This document shows positions 1 through 5,904 of a DNA stretch of 9,735 nt, piece by piece. A model generated the notes under the pieces. That model ran no database searches and was not told the origin of the DNA. It was given only the letters and a program-made list of their open reading frames with translations. Position 1 is the stretch's first letter, and every line of letters begins with the position of its first letter. The translations under genes and the position numbers were made by a program. Source of the stretch: an uncultured cyanobacterium (GTDB lineage: Bacteria; Cyanobacteriota; Cyanobacteriia; PCC-6307; Cyanobiaceae). Where the stretch lies: positions 1-9,735 of the forward strand of contig CAIZOZ010000304.1 in NCBI GenBank assembly GCA_903934745.1. Direction: 5' to 3'.

Positions 1-23
1 ACCACATTCAGCAGCAGCCCCAT
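1..23 (-). CDS. N-terminal fragment of a gene continuing beyond the left edge
   Basis: On the minus strand an ATG at 23-21 overlaps the stop codon of the upstream solute-binding protein in a TGATG arrangement, and a GGAGG lies ten bases ahead of it (complement of 34-38). The only visible residues are MGLLLNVV, a hydrophobic start. An ABC permease would be the expected neighbour of a solute-binding protein, but the Leu-Leu-Asn-Val-Val start also resembles the beginning of YccF-type (DUF307) inner-membrane proteins. Eight residues cannot decide between these. The coding call rests on the overlap and the ribosome binding site only. Confidence 0.4.
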
Positions 24-1336
24 CAAGGTTCAGCCTCCAGCTTCAGCAGCACCTCGGTGCCTTGGTCAGGGGTGAGCACCCCTTCCATCACCTGATCCAT
101 CACGCTTTCGACTCGCGGCAGGATCCGGCGGATGCGCGGCGAGGTGAAGGAGGGCTCGCGGATCGGGGCGAGCTGTTGGGCCTGCTGCTGGGTTTTCGCC
201 AGGGTCGCCAGCCGGCCGGAACTGGCCACCGGAATCGGGGCGTAGCGGTTGGCGGGCACCAGGATCTGGTTTCTGAGGGTGAAGCTGCGCTGTACGCCGG
301 GGTCGAGGGTGAAGCGGGCCAGATCCATGGCCAGCTGGCGCTGCTGGCCGGAAGAGTCGGCACCGAAGGCCCAGACGCGCAGGGTACTGAAGGGGCTGGG
401 GGGGCCACCGGGACCGGCCGGCAAGGTGGCGACGCCGAGGCGCTGGCCCATGGTCCGCTCCAGCCGGGGAATCGCGATGCTGAAACAGGGAATCCAGGCC
501 AGCCGCCCAGACTCCAGTCCCTGGGTCAGCTCCTCCGGCCCGGCCGCCAGATCGACCCGGCTCTGCTGGGAGGCCTGGCGCAGCCAGTACAACCAGCCCA
601 GGATCGCCTGCCGATCGGCAGCCTGGTCCTGAGCCTGAGCAGGCACCTTCAGCCCCGTCAGCAGCGGAGCCAGAGCCTGGCGGGCCCCCAGGGCCCCGAC
701 GCTCCACCACAGCCCGACCGGATCGACGGCCAGCCCGATCGGTTGGCCTCCGGCCGCCAGGGCCAGCAGGGCATCGGTCGTGGCCGGGGGCTCCAGGATC
801 CGCTGGCGGTCGTAGCAGGCGAGGCTGGGCTCGCTGAACACCGGCAGGCCGGCCAGGCCGCGGGGAGTTTCAACAGCATGCAGCGCCCGGGATTCGAGCG
901 TGGCCAGGCTGGCCTGCAGCTCCGGTGTATGGGGCAAGGGAATCACCAGACCCTGTTGCAGCAGCTCGATCGCCACCGGCGCCCGCACCAGCAGCAGATC
1001 AGGACCCAGTCCCCGGCGATGGGAGCGCTGCAGCTCCTTGGCCAGGTCGGCCTCCGCCACCAGGCTGAACTGCACCCGCGCTTCTGGATGGAGGCGCCGG
1101 AACGAGCGCAGCAACGGCCCCCAGGAACGGCCGCCGCGGTAATCCGCCTCTAGCCACTCCATGCCGGGGCTGAGGGTGAGCATCACATGGAGGGTCTGGC
1201 GGCGCAGCAGCGGCACGGACTGGCATCCCCCCAGGGCCAGCAGCAGCAACAACAGGCCGCAGGCACGGAAGGCGCGCTGGCCGTGCTGCGATCGCGGCCA
1301 CGTTCTGATGGGCAGGTCTGGACGGGAACTGAGCAC
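23..1336 (-). CDS. ABC transporter extracellular solute-binding lipoprotein (sugar-type)
   Basis: Likely the ligand-capturing subunit of an ABC importer of the extracellular solute-binding protein family 1 (maltose/sugar type), anchored in the outer leaflet of the inner membrane. From the GTG at 1336 the product is 437 residues. It starts with a short basic region, a run of six leucines and a lipobox Leu-Gly-Gly-Cys with the cysteine at about residue 38. The mature part has the pattern of the family: an early beta strand, a 'GPDLLLV' segment, a 'GLAGLPVFSEPSLACYDR' segment matching the usual hinge region, and a later 'ATLPAGPGGPPSPF' segment. An ATG at 1423 is also in frame and gives 466 residues, but it puts 66 residues before the lipobox cysteine and overlaps the divergent cupin gene, so I prefer the GTG. 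Neither start has a clear ribosome binding site. The ligand is not predictable, and no permease or ATPase gene is visible. Confidence 0.85.
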   Translation of the reverse strand: MLSSRPDLPIRTWPRSQHGQRAFRACGLLLLLLALGGCQSVPLLRRQTLHVMLTLSPGMEWLEADYRGGRSWGPLLRSFRRLHPEARVQFSLVAEADLAKELQRSHRRGLGPDLLLVRAPVAIELLQQGLVIPLPHTPELQASLATLESRALHAVETPRGLAGLPVFSEPSLACYDRQRILEPPATTDALLALAAGGQPIGLAVDPVGLWWSVGALGARQALAPLLTGLKVPAQAQDQAADRQAILGWLYWLRQASQQSRVDLAAGPEELTQGLESGRLAWIPCFSIAIPRLERTMGQRLGVATLPAGPGGPPSPFSTLRVWAFGADSSGQQRQLAMDLARFTLDPGVQRSFTLRNQILVPANRYAPIPVASSGRLATLAKTQQQAQQLAPIREPSFTSPRIRRILPRVESVMDQVMEGVLTPDQGTEVLLKLEAEP

Positions 1337-1421
1337 AGGCCCCGCACCGAATGGGCGCCATTCTGGGGGGCATCGCCGCCCTGGCCACCTGTGGCGATGA
1401 CCATTCCCGTAAAACCACGCC

Positions 1422-1871
1422 ATGGACCCCAGCCCCCATCCCCGTGTGCCCTACTGGAAGGTCTGGTGTGACGCCGAGGGCATCAGCCACCAGCACCAGG
1501 CCTGGGTGGAGAACTTCGAGCTCACCCATCTGGCGGACGGCATGGTGAACATCTGGCGCACCCCCACCCAGGGCGGCACCACCGGCAGCCTGTTTCTCCA
1601 TGTCGTGCCAGGGGTGACCTACGACTGGCACGAAAATCCCCTGCCCCAATGGATCGTGCCCCTGTCGGGCCGCTGGTTCGTGGAAACCATGGACGGCCAT
1701 CGCGTTGAGATGGGACCTGGTGAGCTCTCCTTCGGCGGCGATCAGGGCTGCCGCTGCCTGGACGGCAAACAGGGCCATCTCTCCGGCGCGGTGGGCAGCG
1801 AGCCAGCGCTGCTGATGCTGATCCAGCTGGATCAGCTCCCCTTGGAGGTTGCCCAGGCTCCCCAGCCGTGA
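1422..1871 (+). CDS. Small cupin-fold protein of unknown function
   Basis: A 149-residue protein, probably cytoplasmic (no signal peptide or membrane segment), with a single cupin-like beta-barrel. The stretch from Pro-Gly-Val-Thr (63-66) through His70, Gln76 and Gly83 follows the spacing of cupin motif 1, and Gly92 to Gly100 (Gly-Pro-Gly at 98-100) follows motif 2. The usual metal ligands are largely missing: one histidine (His70) remains, Gln76 sits where the glutamate is expected, and Ser103 falls near the motif 2 histidine position. Two further histidines lie near the N terminus (23 and 25). It may bind a small ligand without metal or use other residues. It is transcribed divergently from the solute-binding protein gene; no good ribosome binding site precedes the ATG. 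A real gene is supported by the coherent fold pattern and length; the function is not known. Confidence 0.78.
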   Translation: MDPSPHPRVPYWKVWCDAEGISHQHQAWVENFELTHLADGMVNIWRTPTQGGTTGSLFLHVVPGVTYDWHENPLPQWIVPLSGRWFVETMDGHRVEMGPGELSFGGDQGCRCLDGKQGHLSGAVGSEPALLMLIQLDQLPLEVAQAPQP

Positions 1872-2170
1872 AGCTCCGCGGCTCGACCAAGGCCAGCAGT
1901 CGCCGTAGCCGGCACAGCCCCCATCCCGCAGTTGGGGTCCAACACCACCGAGCCGAGGCCCGTCGCCGAGACAGGGCAGGCCGGCCCTGGGCCGAGCTTC
2001 CGATTGGACTGCGATCCCCCTGGTCGGGGTGATCCTGAGCGGCTGATCAGGCGGGGGGCGGGACTGGTGCCGGGCGCTGGCCCCTGCTCACAACGCTGCA
2101 GCCCGTGACAGGCGCCAGGAACTGTCGGGGGTGTCGGTTAAGTTGCCGAATCCGCCGGATATCACCCGCA
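1872..2170. other. Non-coding stretch between the cupin gene and hemE
   Basis: About 300 bases with no convincing reading frame, tRNA or structured RNA. Short imperfect inverted repeats occur (for example CCCCA...TGGGG around 1919-1937, and CCTGA...TCAGG around 2033-2051), but none is followed by a T-run, so I do not call a terminator. It must contain the promoter for hemE; I see no clear -35/-10 pair. Confidence 0.5.
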
Positions 2171-3229
2171 ATGGCCGAATCCCTGCCCCTGCTGTTGCGC
2201 GCCGCCCGAGGTGAGCAGGTGGAGCGGCCACCGGTGTGGATGATGCGCCAGGCGGGCCGCTATATGAAGGTGTATCGGGATCTGCGCGATCGCCATCCCG
2301 GCTTCCGCGAGCGCTCCGAAAATCCCGATCTCTCCTATGAGATCTCGATGCAGCCCTTCCACGCCTTCGCTCCCGACGGCGTGATCCTGTTTTCCGACAT
2401 CCTCACGCCCCTGCCGGGCATCGGCATCGACTTCGACATCATCGAGAGCAAGGGTCCGATCATCGAGCCCGCCATCCGCAGCCAGGCCCAGGTGGATGCC
2501 TTGCGCCCGCTCAATCCGGCCGAGGCTCTGCCGTTCGTCGGTGAGGTGCTGGGCCGGCTGCGGGCCGATGTGGGCAATGCCGCCACGGTGCTCGGTTTCG
2601 TCGGTGCCCCCTGGACCCTGGCCGCCTACGCGGTGGAAGGCAAGAGCTCCAAGACCTACTCGGTGATCAAGGCGATGGCCTTCCGGGAGCCGGCCCTGTT
2701 GCACCAGCTGCTGGGCCATCTGGCCGACTCGATCGCCACCTATGTGCGCTATCAGATCGATTCCGGCGCCCAGGTGGTGCAGCTGTTCGATTCCTGGGCC
2801 GGCCAGCTCAGCCCGATCGACTACGACACCTTCGCCGCCCCGTACCAGAAACGGGTGATCGACCAGGTGAAGGCCACCCACCCCGACACTCCCCTGATCC
2901 TCTACATCTCCGGCAGCGCCGGCGTGTTGGAGCGCATGGGCCGCACCGGTATCGACATCATTTCCCTGGACTGGACGGTGGACATGGCCGAGGGCATCGC
3001 CCGGTTGCCGGAGCACATCGGTGTGCAGGGCAACGTCGATCCGGGCTTGCTGTTCGGCACCCCCGAAGGCATCCGCGAGCGCATCCTCGACACCGTGCGC
3101 AAGGCCAAGGGCCGCCGCCACATTCTCAATCTCGGCCACGGCATCCTGCCTGGCACCCCAGAAGAGAACGCCCGGGTGTTCTTTGAAACGGGTAAGGCGG
3201 TGAATGAGCTGCTGGAGGCGGCTGTTTGA
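2171..3229 (+). CDS. hemE: Uroporphyrinogen decarboxylase
   Basis: Catalyses the four decarboxylations of uroporphyrinogen III to coproporphyrinogen III in the cytoplasm, a shared step towards haem, chlorophyll and bilins. The 352-residue product has the usual family length. Diagnostic segments are the substrate-binding Arg-Gln-Ala-Gly-Arg-Tyr at 26-31, Phe-Ser-Asp-Ile-Leu with the catalytic Asp76, Tyr153 in the Ala-Ala-Tyr-Ala-Val-Glu-Gly segment, the Phe-Asp-Ser-Trp-Ala-Gly segment, and His323 in Asn-Leu-Gly-His-Gly-Ile-Leu-Pro-Gly-Thr. All conserved functional residues known for the family are present. An in-frame GTG at 2105 would add 22 arginine-rich residues not typical of HemE, so I chose the ATG at 2171, giving Met-Ala-Glu-Ser-Leu-Pro-Leu-Leu as in other cyanobacterial HemE proteins. 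No strong ribosome binding site precedes it. Its stop overlaps the start of the following epimerase gene. Confidence 0.97.
   Translation: MAESLPLLLRAARGEQVERPPVWMMRQAGRYMKVYRDLRDRHPGFRERSENPDLSYEISMQPFHAFAPDGVILFSDILTPLPGIGIDFDIIESKGPIIEPAIRSQAQVDALRPLNPAEALPFVGEVLGRLRADVGNAATVLGFVGAPWTLAAYAVEGKSSKTYSVIKAMAFREPALLHQLLGHLADSIATYVRYQIDSGAQVVQLFDSWAGQLSPIDYDTFAAPYQKRVIDQVKATHPDTPLILYISGSAGVLERMGRTGIDIISLDWTVDMAEGIARLPEHIGVQGNVDPGLLFGTPEGIRERILDTVRKAKGRRHILNLGHGILPGTPEENARVFFETGKAVNELLEAAV
3214..3218 (+). promoter_or_regulatory. Ribosome binding site deciding the TTG start of the epimerase gene
   Basis: A perfect GGAGG inside the end of hemE, seven bases before the TTG at 3226. It supports this rare start codon, because no ATG or GTG in that frame is nearby, and it suggests translational coupling with hemE. 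Confidence 0.75.
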
Positions 3230-4251
3230 GCGGCCTCGACACCGGCCGGCCCCCCGCTCGGATCCTGATCACCGGAGCGGCCGGCTGTGTGGGCCAGTAC
3301 ACGGCCGAGCAGCTCTACCGCCACAGCGACGCCCACCTGCTGCTGTTGCTGCGCGATCCCAGCAAGCTCAAGGCGGTGCCGGCAGATGATCCGCGCATCA
3401 CCCTGCTGGTGGGCGATCTGCGTGATCTCGAGCCGCACGCCGCAGCGATCGCCAGCGCCACGCGGGTGATCCACACCGCCACGGCCTGGGGCGATCCGGA
3501 GCGGGCCCTGCAGGTGAATGTGGTGGCGGTGAAGCGACTGCTGGCCCTGCTCGATCCTGGCCGGCTGGAGCAGGTGATTTACTTTTCCACCGCCAGCATC
3601 CTGGATCGAAACCTGCAGCTGCTGCCGGAGGCTGAGGCCTACGGCACCGAATACATCCAGACCAAGGCCCAGTGCCTGCAGGAGCTTGAGCTGCACCCCC
3701 TGGCGGAGCGAATCGTGGCGGTGTTCCCCACCCTGGTGTTCGGCGGCCGGGTGCTGCCCGGCGATCCCCATCCCACCAGCTATCTCACCGCCGGCGTCAA
3801 GGAGGCCTTCCCCTGGCTGTGGCTGGCCAAATGGCTGCGCACTGACGCCAGCTTCCATTTCATTCATGCCGCCGACATCGCCACGGTCTGCGCCCACCTG
3901 GCGACCACGCCCCAGGGCCCCAATCCGGAGCCCGGGCAGGGCGCGGTGCGGCGGCTGGTGCTGGGCCAGGCCCCGATCACGATCAACCAGGCCGTGGCCA
4001 CCCTGGTGCGTTGGCGGCGGGGCTGGCTGCCGCCAGTGGGGCTGGACCTGACGGCTTGGCTGATCGAGGGGCTGATCAAGCTGCTGCGCATCGAGGTCAA
4101 CGCCTGGGATCGCTTCTCGATCCGCCAGCGCCATTTCGTGCACGACCCCGTCAGTCCGCCCGAGCGCTTCGGCCTGACCAGCTACGCCCCCACGCTCGAG
4201 GCCGTGCTGGAGACGGCCGGTGTCCCCCATCGCGGCCGGCTGCCGGGCTGA
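3226..4251 (+). CDS. NAD(P)-dependent epimerase/dehydratase (extended SDR family)
   Basis: A 341-residue extended short-chain dehydrogenase/reductase. The N-terminal Rossmann fold shows the nucleotide-binding Thr-Gly-Ala-Ala-Gly-Cys-Val-Gly (16-23, GxxGxxG), an acidic Gly-Asp-Leu-Arg-Asp (63-67) and His-Thr-Ala-Thr-Ala (83-87). The catalytic set is visible: Ser121/Ser124 in Phe-Ser-Thr-Ala-Ser and Tyr143-x-x-x-Lys147. The C-terminal third, which sets substrate choice, contains a hydrophobic helix around 272-291 that could touch a membrane. Start is TTG at 3226, overlapping the hemE stop as TTGA, backed by GGAGG seven bases upstream. The family includes nucleotide-sugar epimerases, sterol-type dehydrogenases and chlorophyll-pathway reductases; I cannot assign a substrate. 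Location immediately behind hemE, in the same transcription unit, makes a tetrapyrrole-linked or simply co-expressed role possible, but that is inference. Confidence 0.92.
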   Translation: MSGLDTGRPPARILITGAAGCVGQYTAEQLYRHSDAHLLLLLRDPSKLKAVPADDPRITLLVGDLRDLEPHAAAIASATRVIHTATAWGDPERALQVNVVAVKRLLALLDPGRLEQVIYFSTASILDRNLQLLPEAEAYGTEYIQTKAQCLQELELHPLAERIVAVFPTLVFGGRVLPGDPHPTSYLTAGVKEAFPWLWLAKWLRTDASFHFIHAADIATVCAHLATTPQGPNPEPGQGAVRRLVLGQAPITINQAVATLVRWRRGWLPPVGLDLTAWLIEGLIKLLRIEVNAWDRFSIRQRHFVHDPVSPPERFGLTSYAPTLEAVLETAGVPHRGRLPG

Positions 4252-4391
4252 TCCCCGGCTGCTGTTTCGGGCTGGCAGCGATGGGGAGCTGTTCGTCCGT
4301 TACAGGGTTTTGTTGCAGTTGCCACCGCTGGCCCCGACTGCCGTCCACCGGCACCTAACTTGATCCGGTTGACGTGCCCTGCTGCACCCCC

Positions 4392-4733
4392 ATGCGTCGT
4401 CTCCTTTCCCTGTTTGCTCTCTGCCTGGCGCTGCTGCTGGGTGCCGCCCCGACTTTTGCCGCCGATGCGGCCCATGGCGGTCAGATTTTTTCGGCTAACT
4501 GCGCCGCCTGCCACATGGGTGGCGGCAACGTGGTGAATGCCGAGCGCACCCTCAAGAAAGAAGCGCTCGAGGCCTATCTGGCCAACTACAGCGCTGGCCA
4601 TGAAGCCGCCATCGTCACCCAGGTGACCAACGGCAAGAACGCCATGCCCGCCTTCGGCGGCAAGCTGAGCGCCACCGACATTGAAGATGTGGCCTCCTAC
4701 GTGGAAGCCCAGGCCACCGCTGGTTGGTCCTGA
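4392..4733 (+). CDS. petJ: Cytochrome c6 precursor (soluble c-type cytochrome)
   Basis: Soluble electron carrier of the thylakoid lumen that moves electrons from cytochrome b6f to photosystem I, or to cytochrome oxidase in respiration. From the ATG at 4392 the precursor is 113 residues: Met-Arg-Arg, a leucine-rich hydrophobic core, and a signal peptidase site after Thr-Phe-Ala (21-23), leaving a mature chain of about 90 residues starting Ala-Asp-Ala-Ala-His-Gly-Gly, typical for this family. The heme is attached at Cys37-Ala-Ala-Cys40-His41; the sixth iron ligand is Met85 in Asn-Ala-Met-Pro-Ala-Phe-Gly-Gly. The C-terminal Asp-Val-Ala-Ser-Tyr-Val segment is also characteristic. An in-frame GTG at 4374 would add six residues including two cysteines and fits less well. 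It lies 140 bases behind the epimerase gene and is followed by a strong terminator. No promoter is obvious. Confidence 0.95.
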   Translation: MRRLLSLFALCLALLLGAAPTFAADAAHGGQIFSANCAACHMGGGNVVNAERTLKKEALEAYLANYSAGHEAAIVTQVTNGKNAMPAFGGKLSATDIEDVASYVEAQATAGWS

Positions 4734-4793
4734 GTCCAGGCTCTGGCCCTTCAGCTCACCTGCAGGCGGCCCATCGGGGCGCCGGCAGACTGC

Positions 4794-4822
4794 AAAAGCC
4801 CTGGTAACCCCAGGGCTTTTTT
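4794..4822 (+). terminator. Intrinsic terminator behind petJ, probably bidirectional
   Basis: A perfect 11-base inverted repeat (AAAAGCCCTGG at 4794-4804, CCAGGGCTTTT at 4810-4820) with a five-base loop TAACC and a run of six T's (4817-4822). The four A's at the left provide a T-run on the minus strand, so it can also end transcription of the convergent small gene at 4858-5076. Confidence 0.93.
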
Positions 4823-4857
4823 GTGGTGGACCACTCCTGGCCCAGCTCGCACCGGCC

Positions 4858-5076
4858 TCAGCCTCCAGCCGCCAGGGAGCGTCGCAGGGCCAGCACCGCC
4901 AGGTAGAGATCCTCCGGCACCTCGCGGATGTCGTACTCCGAAGGGAGCATCCCATGCACGTGCTGATGCACCGCCAACCAACAATTGCGTTCGGCGTCCT
5001 GGCCAGAGCCATCAAAGCGGTGGGAAGCCTCCACGAGTTGCGGCAACAGCTGGGAGTCTTCGGCGGTCAGGCTCAT
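4858..5076 (-). CDS. Small conserved-looking hypothetical protein
   Basis: I do not recognise a family. From the ATG at 5076 the protein is 72 residues, soluble, acidic in its middle, with a pattern of amphipathic helices: an N-terminal Ser-Leu-Thr-Ala-Glu-Asp start, a His-rich segment (His37, His39, His41), Leu-Pro-Ser-Glu-Tyr-Asp (44-49), and a Val-Pro-Glu-Asp-Leu-Tyr helix leading to a basic C terminus. Upstream in-frame ATGs at 5103 and 5139 would add 9 or 21 residues; the one at 5103 has a GGAGC about eleven bases upstream, while none stands before 5076, so the start is uncertain. I picked 5076 because the residues before it are of low-complexity composition. It converges with petJ and ends near the shared terminator. 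Composition and the lack of stops support a real gene. Confidence 0.62.
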   Translation of the reverse strand: MSLTAEDSQLLPQLVEASHRFDGSGQDAERNCWLAVHQHVHGMLPSEYDIREVPEDLYLAVLALRRSLAAGG

Positions 5077-5200
5077 GGGAAAGGGGACAGACTGCCAGCG
5101 CATTGTTGGCGCTGCTCCGGGCATCATGGCCGGAGCCATGGCGTACGGGCCGAGTCAGCGCCAGCCCAACCTCCACGTTCGCGAGCTCCCGATTGACGAA

Positions 5201-5228
5201 CCCAGTGATCCCAGTCCCAGTGCCCAGG
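5201..5228 (+). repeat. Short CCCAGT direct repeat cluster
   Basis: CCCAGT occurs at 5201-5206, 5210-5215 and 5216-5221, followed by CCCAGG at 5223-5228. The cluster contains both candidate GTG starts of the exported four-cysteine protein. It is short and may be chance in GC-rich DNA. Confidence 0.6.
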
Positions 5229-5633
5229 GCCTGTGAGGCCCGAGCCGTAGCAGCGGCCCATCCCTCGGGTCCTGCCCAGCCTGGCTGCGCCGGCCGTGGC
5301 CCCCGCCTGGGCCACGGCAGCGTCCTGGGTTTCCTGGGCCTGGGACTGCTGGCCGGAGTGCTGCTGCATGGCCCCCAGGCCCGAGCCCAGGCCCTGTCGC
5401 CCAACCAGCCCGAAGCGATCCGGGTCCGGGGCATCCCCCCGGTGCCCTGTCCGCTGTTGGTGCCGGCCAACGATGCGGCGCTGCAGCCCCTGCGGATTGC
5501 CCCCAGCCAGGTGGCGATGAAAAACAGCATGGGTTGCCTCTCACCCAGCGATGCGTCCCTTTATGGCCCGAATGGCTGTCCGGTCAAGCTCTGCAAGTTG
5601 CCCCAGGGCACGGTGCCGCTGCCACAGCGCTGA
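5220..5633 (+). CDS. Small exported four-cysteine protein, start uncertain
   Basis: Family not firmly recognised. The reading frame shows a signal-peptide-like hydrophobic core (Val35 to Leu49, Gly/Leu-rich) and a cleavage site after Ala-Arg-Ala (54-56), leaving about 81 mature residues. These contain four cysteines (77, 106, 120, 125 counted from 5220), in Val-Pro-Cys-Pro-Leu-Leu, Met-Gly-Cys-Leu-Ser, Gly-Cys-Pro and Leu-Cys-Lys, which could form two disulfides in the periplasm or lumen. No ATG lies close to the signal core; the nearest in-frame starts are GTG at 5220 and 5205, both inside a short CCCAGT repeat and without a ribosome binding site, giving an unusually long 30-residue leader. 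The coding call rests on the signal peptide plus the orderly cysteine-containing mature part. A non-standard start, a sequencing error, or a decayed 5' end are all possible. Confidence 0.55.
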   Translation: MPRACEARAVAAAHPSGPAQPGCAGRGPRLGHGSVLGFLGLGLLAGVLLHGPQARAQALSPNQPEAIRVRGIPPVPCPLLVPANDAALQPLRIAPSQVAMKNSMGCLSPSDASLYGPNGCPVKLCKLPQGTVPLPQR

Positions 5634-5812
5634 GCAGCCAGCGCTTCAATGCAGTGAATCTGCTTGAACTTGCAGGCGCTGAACGACAGAAATGGCCACT
5701 CACCTTGCCGCCAAAGGGATAAGGCCAGAACGGCCGCAACCTGCATCCCGTGAAGCAAAGGGTCGGTTTGCCCGCCAAATCCGGCCGGCCGGCCCAACCT
5801 GAAGGGTGAGGG

Positions 5813-5830
5813 CCGAACCGGCTGGTTCGG
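5813..5830. promoter_or_regulatory. Perfect inverted repeat upstream of clpB
   Basis: CCGAACC (5813-5819) and GGTTCGG (5824-5830) form a perfect seven-base inverted repeat around GGCT, ending 74 bases before the clpB start codon. It is not the CIRCE/HrcA operator (TTAGCACTC...GAGTGCTAA) and no T-run follows it. It could be a regulator site or a leader hairpin; the evidence is the symmetry and the position alone. The rest of 5634-5904 holds no gene I can support. Confidence 0.35.
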
Positions 5831-5892
5831 TGCTCCGCTGCGGCTGATTCGCCCAGCGGCCATACGGTTCGTTCACCGACTATCTCCCCACC

Positions 5893-5897
5893 GGAGG
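5893..5897 (+). promoter_or_regulatory. Strong ribosome binding site of clpB
   Basis: GGAGG seven bases before the ATG at 5905, fixing the clpB start. It is one of the few canonical sites in the window, in keeping with a protein that must be made quickly under stress. Confidence 0.85.
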
Positions 5898-5904
5898 CTT
5901 CTGC

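Noticed and set aside
62..1153. 363-codon plus-strand frame opposite the solute-binding protein
   Set aside because: Antisense shadow with Gly/Gln/Arg-rich low complexity; the minus strand has a lipobox and a family pattern.
2162..3139. 325-codon minus-strand frame opposite hemE
   Set aside because: Mirror of the hemE codons, no recognisable domain.
2902..4230. 442-codon minus-strand frame opposite hemE and the epimerase gene
   Set aside because: Spans two clear genes antisense and is rich in Gly, Gln and His as expected for a shadow.
4313..4361. TTGCAG / TTGCCA and TAACTT as a petJ promoter
   Set aside because: The -35-like and -10-like words are not at a workable spacing from each other.
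5141..5236. Short plus-strand frame starting Met-Ala-Tyr-Gly-Pro-Ser before the exported protein
   Set aside because: Only about 30 residues, proline/serine-rich, no ribosome binding site; considered as a displaced N terminus of the four-cysteine protein but it has no signal peptide.
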